Notes under the pieces: model-generated | Database searches by the model: none | The model's input: only the letters and a program-made list of their open reading frames with translations | What the model was told of the DNA's origin: nothing | In this document: in pieces, positions 1 to 8,640 of the stretch | How the letters are laid out: every line of letters begins with the position of its first letter | How positions within the stretch are numbered: position 1 is the first letter of the stretch | Source: Mytilisepta virgata | Lineage: Eukaryota; Mollusca; Bivalvia; Mytilida; Mytilidae | Direction of reading: 5' to 3' | Assembly (NCBI GenBank): GCA_028015205.1 | Contig: CM051519.1 | Span: forward strand, 83,101,539-83,165,538 | Length of the DNA stretch: 64,000 nucleotides | Made by a program: the position numbers and the translations under genes

Positions 1-1
1 T

Positions 2-2062
2 ATACAGTGCGGATTCCGGCAAGGCAGAAGCACGTTGGATCATCTTGTTCGCTTCGAATCATTCATTCGTAACGGGTTTGCAAAAGGTGAACATGTGGTG
101 TCTGTCTTTTTCGATCTGGAAAAGGCATATGACACCACTTGGAAATATGGTATTTTAAAGGATTTAAACGATATGGGGTTGAAAGGTAGGTTACCTACAT
201 TTATCGATAACTTTTTATCTGACAGGGAGTTCAAAGTCAGGGTCAATACAACATTGTCTGATCCGTTTGAACAAGAGATGGGTGTACCCCAGGGAAGCAT
301 TCTCTCGGTTACTCTCTTTAGTATCAAAATTAACAGTCTTGCAAAAACCTTGCAAAACAATGTCGAAGGCTCTCTCTATGTTGATGACTTTTTGATTTGT
401 TGCAGAGCTAAAAATATGAACAGCATAGAACGTCAATTGCAGTTATCTCTTAATAAAATTGAAAAATGGGCAACAGAAAATGGATTTAAATTTTCCGCAT
501 CAAAAACTCTCTGCATGCATTTCTGTAATAAAAGAAAATTACATCCAGACCCTGAACTCAAACTCTACAATGTACCTATTAAAGTAGTTAAAGAAACGAA
601 ATTCCTTGGGTTACTTTTTGACAGTAAACTAACCTTTCTACCCCATATCAAAATGCTTAAAGCTAAATGCTTGAAGGCATTGGATATTTTAAAAGTTGTT
701 TCTAGCACTGACTGGGGTGCTGATAAAAACATTTTGTTAAATTTATACCGATCACTTGTACGATCAAAACTTGATTATGGTTCCATTATATATGGATCTG
801 CTCGCAAATCCTATATAAAGATTTTAGATACTGTTCACCACCAAGGCCTACGTTTGGCCTTGGGGGCGTTCAGAACATCTCCTGTGGAGAGTTTATATGT
901 AGAGGCGAACGAGCCGTCTCTTTATAATCGTCGGATAAAACTTGGTTTACAATACTTAACCAAGCTAAAAGCATATCCTTCAAATCCTGCCTACGACTGT
1001 GTTTTCAATCCTCTCTATGAGAATATATTTGAACAACATGAAAATAAAATTCCTCCGTTTGGTATCCGGATGAAATTACATATTCATGGTTCTAACATCA
1101 ACCTTGATGAAATTGCCCCCATTAATATACCTCAATCGCCGCCTTGGCTTGTGCCCAAACCTATGTTTATTTTTGACCTTAGAAAACATAAAAAGTCCGA
1201 AACAAACCCTATTCTTATTCAGCAACACTTTGCTGAAATAAAATCTAAGTTTGAATTTCATGATTCTATTTATACTGATGGGTCGAAGGACGGGGACAAA
1301 GTGGCTGCCGCTGCTGTCTATGGACAGCAAGCAGCAACTCTCCGTCTTCCATCCTCCAGTTCCATTTTTACTGCTGAAGCCAGAGCCTTAATTCTTGCTT
1401 TAAAGTTTGCTAGAACATCTGAAAAACTTAAATTTCTTATTTGTTCAGATTCACTTTCATGTTTATTGGCTATCGAAGGTCTGAAATATAAAAACCCTTT
1501 AATTGCCCATATTATTGAGTTCTATAAAAGACTTGTCCAAATGGGCAAAGAAATAGTTTTTATCTGGATACCAAGTCATATTGGTATCCGAGGAAACACA
1601 GTCGTAGATAGTATAGCGAAGGATGCTTTAGATGACCCAGTTACAAATATGTCAGTACCTTATACTGATTTTAAATCTCTAATTTATAAATATGTTGTAC
1701 GTCTGTGGCAGTCCCAGTGGGATCTGCTTACAGACAATAAATTACATTCGATAGAGCCAACTGTTGGCAGGAATGTTTGTTTTTTCGGCAAGGGCCGAAG
1801 AGACCAAGTTGTTTTGACCAGATGTCGCATTGGCCACACCAGGACGACTCATTCTTTTATTTTAGAGAGTGAGCCGGCTCCTGAGTGTATTCCTTGCCAA
1901 TGTCGGCAATCTGTTAAACATCTTTTAATTGACTGTGTAGATAAATCCGACATAATTTGTCGGTACTACACAGTCAACAATATGAAAGATTTATTTACAG
2001 TGGTCGCTGGCGACCGTCTTTTACAATATTTGAAAGACGTAGGACTATACTCCAGAATATAG
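2..2062 (+). CDS. LINE ORF2 C-terminal part: reverse transcriptase + RNase H
   Basis: This is the retrotransposon polyprotein that copies element RNA into DNA at the target site. The frame is open from base 2 with no stop until 2062; no start is visible, so it is a 5' partial. The first residues hold the RT motif GFRQGRSTLDHLV. MGVPQGSILS follows near residue 95 and the catalytic YVDD near residue 127. RNase H occupies roughly residues 415-545, with YTDGSKDG (first catalytic Asp), a Glu in FTAEARAL, SDS, and PSHIGIRGN leading to a final Asp. The C-terminus has a Cys/His cluster (CIPCQC...HLLIDC). The intact frame suggests a relatively young insertion. Identification as I/Nimb-type is from the domain set. 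Confidence 0.92.
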   Translation: MQCGFRQGRSTLDHLVRFESFIRNGFAKGEHVVSVFFDLEKAYDTTWKYGILKDLNDMGLKGRLPTFIDNFLSDREFKVRVNTTLSDPFEQEMGVPQGSILSVTLFSIKINSLAKTLQNNVEGSLYVDDFLICCRAKNMNSIERQLQLSLNKIEKWATENGFKFSASKTLCMHFCNKRKLHPDPELKLYNVPIKVVKETKFLGLLFDSKLTFLPHIKMLKAKCLKALDILKVVSSTDWGADKNILLNLYRSLVRSKLDYGSIIYGSARKSYIKILDTVHHQGLRLALGAFRTSPVESLYVEANEPSLYNRRIKLGLQYLTKLKAYPSNPAYDCVFNPLYENIFEQHENKIPPFGIRMKLHIHGSNINLDEIAPINIPQSPPWLVPKPMFIFDLRKHKKSETNPILIQQHFAEIKSKFEFHDSIYTDGSKDGDKVAAAAVYGQQAATLRLPSSSSIFTAEARALILALKFARTSEKLKFLICSDSLSCLLAIEGLKYKNPLIAHIIEFYKRLVQMGKEIVFIWIPSHIGIRGNTVVDSIAKDALDDPVTNMSVPYTDFKSLIYKYVVRLWQSQWDLLTDNKLHSIEPTVGRNVCFFGKGRRDQVVLTRCRIGHTRTTHSFILESEPAPECIPCQCRQSVKHLLIDCVDKSDIICRYYTVNNMKDLFTVVAGDRLLQYLKDVGLYSRI

Positions 2063-2326
2063 ATTACTATACTATGTTCTTGAGTATAGTTATTGGTCAT
2101 TGTCTTAAACTTTGTTATTATTAATTGACGTGATTTTATGTTTACTGAATATTTTATATATGTTGACATTGTTAATTTAATAGCGTATCTGTGATATTTT
2201 TTTCTGAATGATGTTTGACTGTGATTTTAGTTTTACTGTTTATTCAACTTTCAATATTATTTGTAAATAGGCTATCGATTTTAGATAATGTTTGAAATTT
2301 TAATCAGTTTGAGTCTAATTCGCTCT

Positions 2327-2384
2327 CGCCGTGATATTGGCTGCAATATCGCCAGTACGGCGTTAAAAAACAATCAATCAATCA
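2327..2384 (+). promoter_or_regulatory. LINE 3'-terminal stem-loop and tail
   Basis: Two nested perfect stems are visible: CGCCGT (2327-2332) with ACGGCG (2357-2362), and GATATTG (2333-2339) with CAATATC (2344-2350), closed by a GCTG loop. After the stem come GTTAAAAAACAATC and repeated AATC units. LINE reverse transcriptases commonly recognise such 3' structures to start target-primed reverse transcription. That role is inferred here. Confidence 0.75.
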
Positions 2385-2385
2385 A

Positions 2386-2586
2386 ATGAATTTTTCAATG
2401 ATCCGAACGAAAAAGTCCGATCCTGTCGCCGTTCATTTCAACTCCACAAACCATTCATCAGAGGATTTAAAGATTAAAGGCGTTGAAAAAGTATACGGTA
2501 GTGACACTTATCGGAAAGTGAGAGAATCGTTTTGGATTAAAAAAACTAAATACGCTACATCCAAATGGACTAAATTCTCATATTGA
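2386..2586 (+). pseudogene. C-terminal piece of PLE GIY-YIG endonuclease
   Basis: A 66-codon open frame ends at a stop at 2584-2586. It contains DPVAVHFNSTNHSSEDL, then VEKVYG and RESFWIKK. These resemble the C-terminal half of Penelope-type GIY-YIG endonucleases, where an HFN..NH motif is followed by the metal-binding Glu in RESFWI. The GIY and YIG motifs and the whole RT are missing, so this is a dead fragment. The apparent start Met lies at the LINE junction and is not a real start. Confidence 0.75.
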
Positions 2587-2856
2587 CGTTTAAAGGACAT
2601 GGACAGTCGGAAACTTTTCCTTTTTGTATCAAGATTTAGTAATCCATTTATATTTAACATTTTTGAGTGAATCCCGTTGCTAGACGAACAGTTTAAACAT
2701 TTATTATTCTAGGGCAATTTTTTCCATTCTGAAATTCTAGAACTGTAACGGAAGTAATTTTCTATTGTAACGTAATTCATTCTCTCTATTGTTACGTAAA
2801 ACGTCATCTATTGTTACATGTACGCATCTATGTTACCAATAGTTACTCTCATAATA

Positions 2857-2905
2857 AATTCCGCTGAGGAAAGCCGGCGACCGGCTGAAACGTCCGGCCG
2901 GAATT
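2857..2905 (+). ncRNA. hammerhead ribozyme motif (PLE-associated, type I)
   Basis: The core is CTGAGGA (2864-2870), a helix II hairpin AGCCGG-CGA-CCGGCT (2872-2886), then GAAA (2887-2890). ACGT (2890-2893) is self-complementary, so helix III could form between two molecules. GTC (2892-2894) is the cleavage triplet, with the predicted cut between 2894 and 2895. Helix I pairs CCG (2861-2863) with CGG (2895-2897) and AATT (2857-2860) with AATT (2902-2905), with an internal bulge. One extra A (2871) sits between the core and helix II. Self-cleavage is inferred from the fold. Confidence 0.72.
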
Positions 2906-2933
2906 ACGATTTATAGTTTTTATTTATATTAAC

Positions 2934-3088
<155 letters not shown>

Positions 3089-4400
3089 TATTGTGATTAA
3101 CAAAAAGGGTTTTAGAATTTTAATTTCCTAAAATTGGGGCCCACATTTAATGCATTTTATTTATATATAGTATTGTCCTACACTATATGACGATTTAGAA
3201 TTTTCATTTTTAAACACTGAGTCCACTTGAGTTGAATTTCAATAATTGTAAGATTAAGCTAGTGATCTAAGCTCTTTCCATTTTTCAGTGATTCATTATT
3301 GATTTATGCATACAGCAGAATACATAAACAAGTACATCCGAACTTGTTGATGAAACAATTTGATGTTTGACTCCCTAAAATCAGTCAGTTAAAACATATA
3401 ACATCTATGCAGCAATTTTGTCACGCTTTTTTCCATTCCGATTTAAACTGTGGGAGATTTTCACAATCTAAAGAAATTGCAAAGTGCATGTTTTATTATT
3501 GGTAACCTTAAAAATTAATATATGTATTCAACAACTATATATAGTAATCAGTACTTCTGTCAAGTTTTTTTTCATTCTAACCTTAAATTATCGGAATTAA
3601 GGTTCAATGTCTTAACATATAGTAATGCCGAAGTCCATTATTTGCCATGAAAAACCTCCAAAAATCAACCCATCAAAACCTTTGTCTTCCAAAACAACAC
3701 ATACGAACCATAAATTTTGTTAAATCATCAATGTAAACTGTATGATATTTTACCCTCAAATTTTGGTGATCGATAGACGGACTGGACAAAACCAATAGGT
3801 CTCCCCCGGAAAAAGGAGTAGCTTATTAAAATCAGTTACTCCCTTGTAATATTCTATACAGCAAAATGAAAGGACATAGTACGGGTTTTCCAATTAAGTT
3901 TATGACACCGGTAACTGTTTTCACTTTTTTTTAATTTGATAAAAACAATTCCATTTGAATTACTAAATAGTTCACCTGAAAATTCGCATAGAGGATTTTC
4001 CTTCAATATGTACTTGTCCAAACTAACCAAACACATTCCATCGTGTCTTAAATTAAAAAACTTATTTATTCGAATATTTTGTTCCATTTTCTTTTGCTAC
4101 AAAGTTTGATGATCAAGATTTGCAACTTTGTCGACTTAACGACACATTAATAGTACTAAAATACTAAACTGTTGAAAGCCAAAACAACAAACGTCGAAGA
4201 AAATCTAAAGACAGATATATGAAAGAGGAAGATATTAGCACTTTGAATGACTATAAAATAATTTATCCTGCTTCAAATCGATATTTAGCAAAATCGTACA
4301 CGTCAGAGTTATTTCTCAAATAATGTTCATGTCCAGATAAGCCAATCTCTCCTACCACATTGAATTCTTGAATTTATATATTTAACGTAAATTGTTTAAA
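3089..4400. other. no gene seen; one diverged subunit of the dispersed repeat
   Basis: AT-rich DNA. Bases 3105-3265 resemble a single diverged subunit of the composite repeat described at 12701-13695: an AGGTTTTAGAATTTT-like segment, a GGGGCCCACAT-like segment and a GAATTTC-AA-ATTG segment. I see no supportable coding region in the rest. Confidence 0.45.
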
Positions 4401-4730
4401 CTGTTTGACTGTAAGTCCCCAGGGGTATTATCAGCCAAGTAGCGAGAATCATTTAATACTTAAATGCCTTTAAATTCTATGTTCAAAATTTGACAAAAAT
4501 TCCCAGAATTTTCACGGTTCTTCCTTTTGATGTAAAGTTTGGATTTCTGTTTGTTTTAATTGTTTGGGTTTCTAATGGTTGAGCTTATTACTTCATCATT
4601 ATATCTTTAACCGGACTTTTAACATTTTGATCTCGAGCACTGCTGATGAGTTGTCAGTCAACGAAATGGCCATACAGTGCATCAAATGTTGAGGTATTTT
4701 GTGATACACTTGATTATTAATTCTTTTTCC
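4400..4730 (+). repeat. hammerhead-bearing repeat, copy 1
   Basis: About 300 bp match a second place in the window (14380-14670) in the same orientation. Shared landmarks are ACTTAAATGC, CTTCCTTTTGATG, TTTAACCGGA, AACATTTTGATCTC and GAGGTATTTTGTGATACA. The ribozyme motif lies in the 3' half. Single monomers of small retrozyme-like elements look like this, but no tandem second monomer is present. Confidence 0.65.
4637..4680 (+). ncRNA. hammerhead ribozyme motif (type I)
   Basis: All canonical parts are present. Helix I pairs GCACTG (4637-4642) with CAGTGC (4675-4680), a perfect 6 bp. The core is CTGATGA (4643-4649). Helix II is GTTG-TCAGT-CAAC (4650-4662). GAAA follows at 4663-4666. ATGGCCAT (4666-4673) is an 8-base palindrome that would form helix III between two molecules or two monomers. 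The cleavage triplet is ATA (4672-4674), with the cut predicted between 4674 and 4675. No conserved core base is missing. Activity is inferred from sequence alone. Confidence 0.85.
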
Positions 4731-5092
4731 ATGCTCAACAATTGTGTACACGTTAAATTTCATATCTTTGTTTGAAATACGATAACTGCTGAAAGCGCTT
4801 TCCGCTAATCTGCCATTTTAAATAAATTCGCAATTAAATCTATTTGAACCCCGTTCTCTTTCATACTGTGTAAACCCTCACCATGAAAAATTTTTGACTT
4901 CTGTACTGTTTCTCTAGTCCAAATGCAAGATAATTCCTCACTCATGTTTTTTTAAGGCATAAAAGAACAATGTAAACGTAAAGATCAATGCAAGGGCTTT
5001 CGATTTGTAGGAAAACGATAATAGTCTTCTAAGCATAAGTAAAAAAAATAACAATCCAATGATACTAATATTAGATATAGTAAATTTATACT
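4731..5092. other. no gene seen
   Basis: AT-rich spacer between the two oppositely oriented hammerhead motifs. I see no reading frame or repeat that I can support. Confidence 0.5.
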
Positions 5093-5139
5093 ATGCTGTA
5101 TACGACGCATTTCAAGGAGTTACCTCTCATCAGCAGCAT
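5093..5139 (-). ncRNA. hammerhead ribozyme motif (type I), minus strand
   Basis: Read on the minus strand, helix I pairs ATGCTG (5139-5134) with CAGCAT (5098-5093), a perfect 6 bp. The core is CTGATGA (5133-5127). Helix II is GAGG-TAACT-CCTT (5126-5114) with one G-U pair. GAAA follows (5113-5110). Helix III is a short stable hairpin, AUGC-GUC-GUAU. The cleavage triplet is AUA, with the cut predicted between 5099 and 5098. All core positions are canonical. Unlike the motif at 4637, this one can form helix III within one molecule. Confidence 0.85.
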
Positions 5140-5670
5140 TAAAACCGAAACATTTGGAAGACCAAAAACCAAACTTATATTAAACAAAAAGCACTCAACC
5201 AAAAATACCGAAATAGGAAGCCAAATTTCAGCTAAGGAGATCTACCATGTGCAATACAAGGAATGAACCCTTAGTATTTCTATTATTTTTGAATTTTGCT
5301 AAATACTGGTAATTTCTTTAAAATCCTTTCGACTATTTATCGTTCGTGGAATTTACAAGTAAATTCCTTGTAGATATTCCTTGTTTTGTACTTTATGCAA
5401 GTTAACAAAATCTTCACATGTGTGCTTGATTTTATGATAGTTTCCCCCTATTATTTTCTGACGCTTTTCAGACTATCAAATTTTTTAAAAAGTTGTTACT
5501 TTTACACGAAAATTTTTCAGTTATTTTTAGTCATATTTAAAAGATCTATTTAAATGTTCATGAATAGGATAGCAGTTTTACACTCTGATTATTTTTCCTT
5601 TAAAATTTAATTTCTGATAGTTTTCTGAAATTGACACTTTACTTAATATTGTTAGAAAATGCAAAACGTA
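5140..5670. other. no gene seen; intron side of the receptor exon
   Basis: AT-rich sequence directly downstream (minus sense) of the splice donor at 5675/5676. It is presumably intron. I see no matching 7TM exon. Confidence 0.45.
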
Positions 5671-5675
5671 CTTAC

Positions 5676-6806
5676 CTGATTTTCACAATCTTTCTCGCTT
5701 TTACTGAATGCAAACATTATTGACAGTGGGAAAGCACTGTGTAACCCATATGTTATATCAACTTCACTTGCATCAGTCAAACAAGTCGTTTTCCTGAATG
5801 GTGCACAATATCTATTCCGATAAACAACAATTTGAAAGCCATAATTAATCATGACAGGATTAATACCACTATCTTGGCACTCAGATGTTTGGTGTGTACC
5901 TGGTGCGAAAAGGATGCAGTATCTTGGAAAAGACCCTTTAGGGGGGGTTTGATCTACGATTGCTCCTAACATTGGATTTTGCACAAAATCAAAAGTAAAT
6001 TGAAAAGAAGTTGCCGCCGTCTCGTTTCTATGGATCGTTATGAAATCTGGTACTACATTTGAAAACTTGAAAGAAAATGGTTTGAAAGAGTCAACTCTAT
6101 GACACTCAGCACAGTATCTGTTTTGATAAACTATGTTATCTTCGCTTGTGACAAATGGCCCTGTTGTATAAATATCGGCTGTTTCGCATTTTTCTGAAAT
6201 ATTAGTGTTTATGTAGTTGTCCGGACATTTTTTTACTATGAAAACACCAATGATATCCTTACGGCGGTTGCTGTAAGGACTACAAATAAACTCTCGATTA
6301 TAATTCTCAGATTGGTTTGACGGGTAACTGTCAATTACATTATCGAAAGAGCGAGCATCTGGACAGCAATCCCCATAGACTGAACACAATTCGTCACACT
6401 GACAGTGTTTAAGTGTGAGATTTGCTATATAGTCACAGGTGCTAAATTCGGTACAAACCTCAAATTGATTCAGTTCGGTTGTAGAATGTGTCTCTATATC
6501 TGTTGCTAGGTCATTTTCCTGATTATCAATGAAATATATTGGTGATGATACCTTTGTTCCTATGATTGATCCTGGCGTAGAAGCACTGCTTGTTGATATA
6601 TTATAGTCCGTTGTCTCTTGGTACATTTTAGTTGCCGTAAAAATATCAGAACTGGTTGTTTGAAGGGTCAAGTCCGTTGAATGCAGGAAGTTTTTAATAT
6701 TTGCTTCAGTGTATACATTTCCAATAAAGACTTTCAAAGCAAAAAACAGATAAAATGTCAATATTTTTGTTAAATCTTTCACGGTACCAATTTTGAAACT
6801 TTCCAT
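5676..6806 (-). CDS. SMB-domain receptor, first exon (ectodomain)
   Basis: This exon encodes 377 residues of a secreted or cell-surface ectodomain. The Met at 6806 is followed by a hydrophobic stretch (about residues 13-30) that fits a signal peptide. A Ser/Thr-rich stalk runs to about residue 105. A somatomedin-B-like Cys cluster follows (C118, C124, C135, C137, C141, C147, C148), with the hallmark CQCDELC and GDCC. Further Cys pairs (YCAEC, YCAPF) are shared with the paralogue at 43307-44410. The frame runs into a consensus donor, CAG|GTAAGT (exon end 5676), in phase 0. No 7TM exon is found in the 5.6 kb to the left; it may lie outside the window, or this copy may be incomplete. The ligand is unknown. 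Confidence 0.85.
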
Positions 6807-6846
6807 GTTAACGTGTTAGTCTTATATGTTTTAAGAAGGCTAGTCA

Positions 6847-6852
6847 TTTATA
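6847..6852 (-). promoter_or_regulatory. TATA box of the 5676-6806 gene
   Basis: TATAAA on the minus strand, 41 bp upstream of the start codon. The paralogue has TATAAAAG at nearly the same distance (40 bp). That shared spacing supports both the promoter and the chosen start codon. Confidence 0.6.
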
Positions 6853-6859
6853 GTGTTAG

Positions 6860-7335
6860 TCTCAGATAATCGGTGGCTTTTGATTCGACTAATTCTATGA
6901 AGTTTTGTTTGAATGGTATTATTACAATAACATTTTATTCTTAGAAAACTAAGAACCAATCACAATTGCTTGCTATTGCTCATACTGCTTAAGTATTCTA
7001 TTAATTGTTATAAACTACCTTCACATATTACGTCAAGGCTTCGTTTATATAGAAGATGTACGCTTGCGTTAATGAAATTTTATGTGGATGGTGAATCCGT
7101 CAATTTATTGGAAACATTACATTCTAATAATTTATTGAACGCAGAATGGTTTTTAACGAGATTGAAAGTGGGTGATAATGGGAAAAAACCTTTCAAAGCA
7201 TCCACTTTACTTTTACTAGAACTTAAATATCAGGATTATCGAATTTGAAATCAATGGAATTATGTACACAAAACCGGCCTGAGATAGCCACTTTAGTTCG
7301 TACATGTTCCCACTTCTTACTGATATCAGTTTGTT
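6860..7335. other. no gene supported
   Basis: An open stretch at 6970-7248 (+) has no recognisable domain and no partner. I treat it as chance. Confidence 0.4.
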
Positions 7336-7339
7336 CTGG

Positions 7340-7572
7340 TTCAGTATCGGAAACCGCATCTAGCATGCTATCCTCGAGTGCGGAAGGTCGTGGGTTCGAT
7401 CCCCGGACGGGTAAAACCAAAGACATAAAAATTAGTATTTTCTGCTTCTCCGCCAAGCACGCGGCAACGAGGGGTAAGAGCAAGGATCTACTGGTCGGCT
7501 CGGAGTCAGTATAATGTGTCCGAGTAGGTGATATGTCTTCCCGTGGACAGTTACCTCGTGAGCTAGCACAAA
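7340..7572 (+). mobile_element. tRNA-derived SINE, 3'-truncated
   Basis: The tRNA-like head contains a B-box-like GGTTCGATCC (7393-7402). The body carries AAACCAAAGACAT, TTCTCCGCCAAGCACGCGGC, TGGTCGGCTCGGAGTCAG and CCTCGTGAGCTAGCAC, all shared with SINEs at 15238, 59800 and 63165. The copy stops at GCTAGCAC and joins the LINE endonuclease fragment. The SINE family name was not determined. Confidence 0.8.
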
Positions 7573-8260
7573 AGCTAGTGTCCCATCGATCACTAAGTTG
7601 TATGCTGTATATAAGTCTACCAGTCTGTCTCTATTGTCGTTCATAGTGCCACAGCCATGCCTACCAATCACTCTATCCATATTTGTGTTGTCGCCCCAAC
7701 CTTGGCATTCATGTCACCCATAGCAACAGGTACTAGTCTCACTTCTGCTTGCAGCTGTTCATAAAAAGTATCTTTGACCATATCTTCGCAATCATTAGTT
7801 GGTGCATAGCATTGAATTTGTTATATTGCTATGTCTTCTTTTCAATCTAGCTGTTATTATTCTGTTGTTGTAGGCGTCCATTAAATCAATCATTTCTCAA
7901 TACCTCTTTTAAGAATGATGGCTACTCCTTCATAATGCTGGTTGTCATCCCGCCATGAGTATAAAATTGTTTCTTTCGTCTCCGTTTTCTTTCTACCAGA
8001 ACCATTTCATCTGCACTCTCTGACTGCAAGTATGTGCAGGTTATATCATGTCTTCTTCGCTGTGACTTGTGCCATTTTAAAGGTTTCATACATGGTACTT
8101 GCATTCCGGAATCCCATTTTGGTCTTGAATTTCGCACCAGGACTTCCTTCAGGCCAATGGCTTCCTCTCCGATTTCTCCACTAGCTATTATTCCATTTTC
8201 TTGAAGGCCATTACGAAAAGTTGTGGTTATTTCCTTTGTTGCTGTTTCCGTAACGTTCTG
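7573..8260 (-). pseudogene. LINE endonuclease fragment (APE type)
   Basis: Read on the minus strand from about 8130, the sequence gives the start of an apurinic-type LINE endonuclease in broken frames. Visible pieces include a segment similar to KKQFYTHGG and MGVAIIL-like text, then GRHGCGTMNDNRDRLVDL and NLVIDGTL. These match the central endonuclease motif (GxHGxGxxNxNGxxL) of LINEs often annotated as craniofacial-development-protein-2-like. The frame carries stops and shifts, and the element ends abruptly at the SINE. The RT domain is absent. Confidence 0.7.
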
Positions 8261-8640
8261 TTCTTTTTACAGGATAGAGTTGTTGGTCCTGTGCCCAACC
8301 CCCAAAGTGGGGGGCCAGGGATTTTTATGTCAATGTCACCATCCTTTAGATAATTTGCCAACCAAGGCTTACGAGCCATTATCTACCCGTTGAGGATGCG
8401 GGTTATCGCGAATGGCTAACGGTTACCACCAACCGGGTTTTAAATCAGAGTTTCTTTCTCCTAGACGAGCTGCCTGCCAAGGCTAACGAGTCCCGTCTAC
8501 CCGTCACTCTTGCGAGCTTTGCCCGGTTTCCATCTGTTACAACGTGGAGGTTACTGACAGTAGTTCGTAATACCTCTACTAAGGTCAGTTGTACATCAAT
8601 ACTGAATGCAGTTTGCTCATTGTATAGATAAAAACTTTTT
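8261..8640 (-). mobile_element. probable 5' region of the LINE at 7573-8260
   Basis: This stretch is clearly more GC-rich than its surroundings. It has internal near-repeats (CCAAGGCTTACGAGCC against CCAAGGCTAACGAGTCC; CTACCCGTTGAGG against CTACCCGTCACTC). It sits just upstream, in minus sense, of the endonuclease start, so a LINE 5' UTR is the simplest reading. This is inference from position and composition. Confidence 0.4.

Larger units (their letters stand above)
1..2384 (+). mobile_element. non-LTR retrotransposon (LINE, I/Nimb-like), 3' part
   Basis: The window opens inside a LINE whose reading frame is already open at base 2. Coding ends at 2062, followed by an AT-rich 3' UTR. The 3' end carries a strong stem-loop at 2327-2362 and a short repeated CAAT/AATC tail ending near 2384. 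RT, RNase H and a C-terminal Cys/His motif in one frame match I-superfamily LINEs (I or Nimb); I cannot choose the clade without a tree. The 5' part, with any ORF1 and endonuclease, lies left of the window. The next base begins a Penelope-like fragment. Confidence 0.9.
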
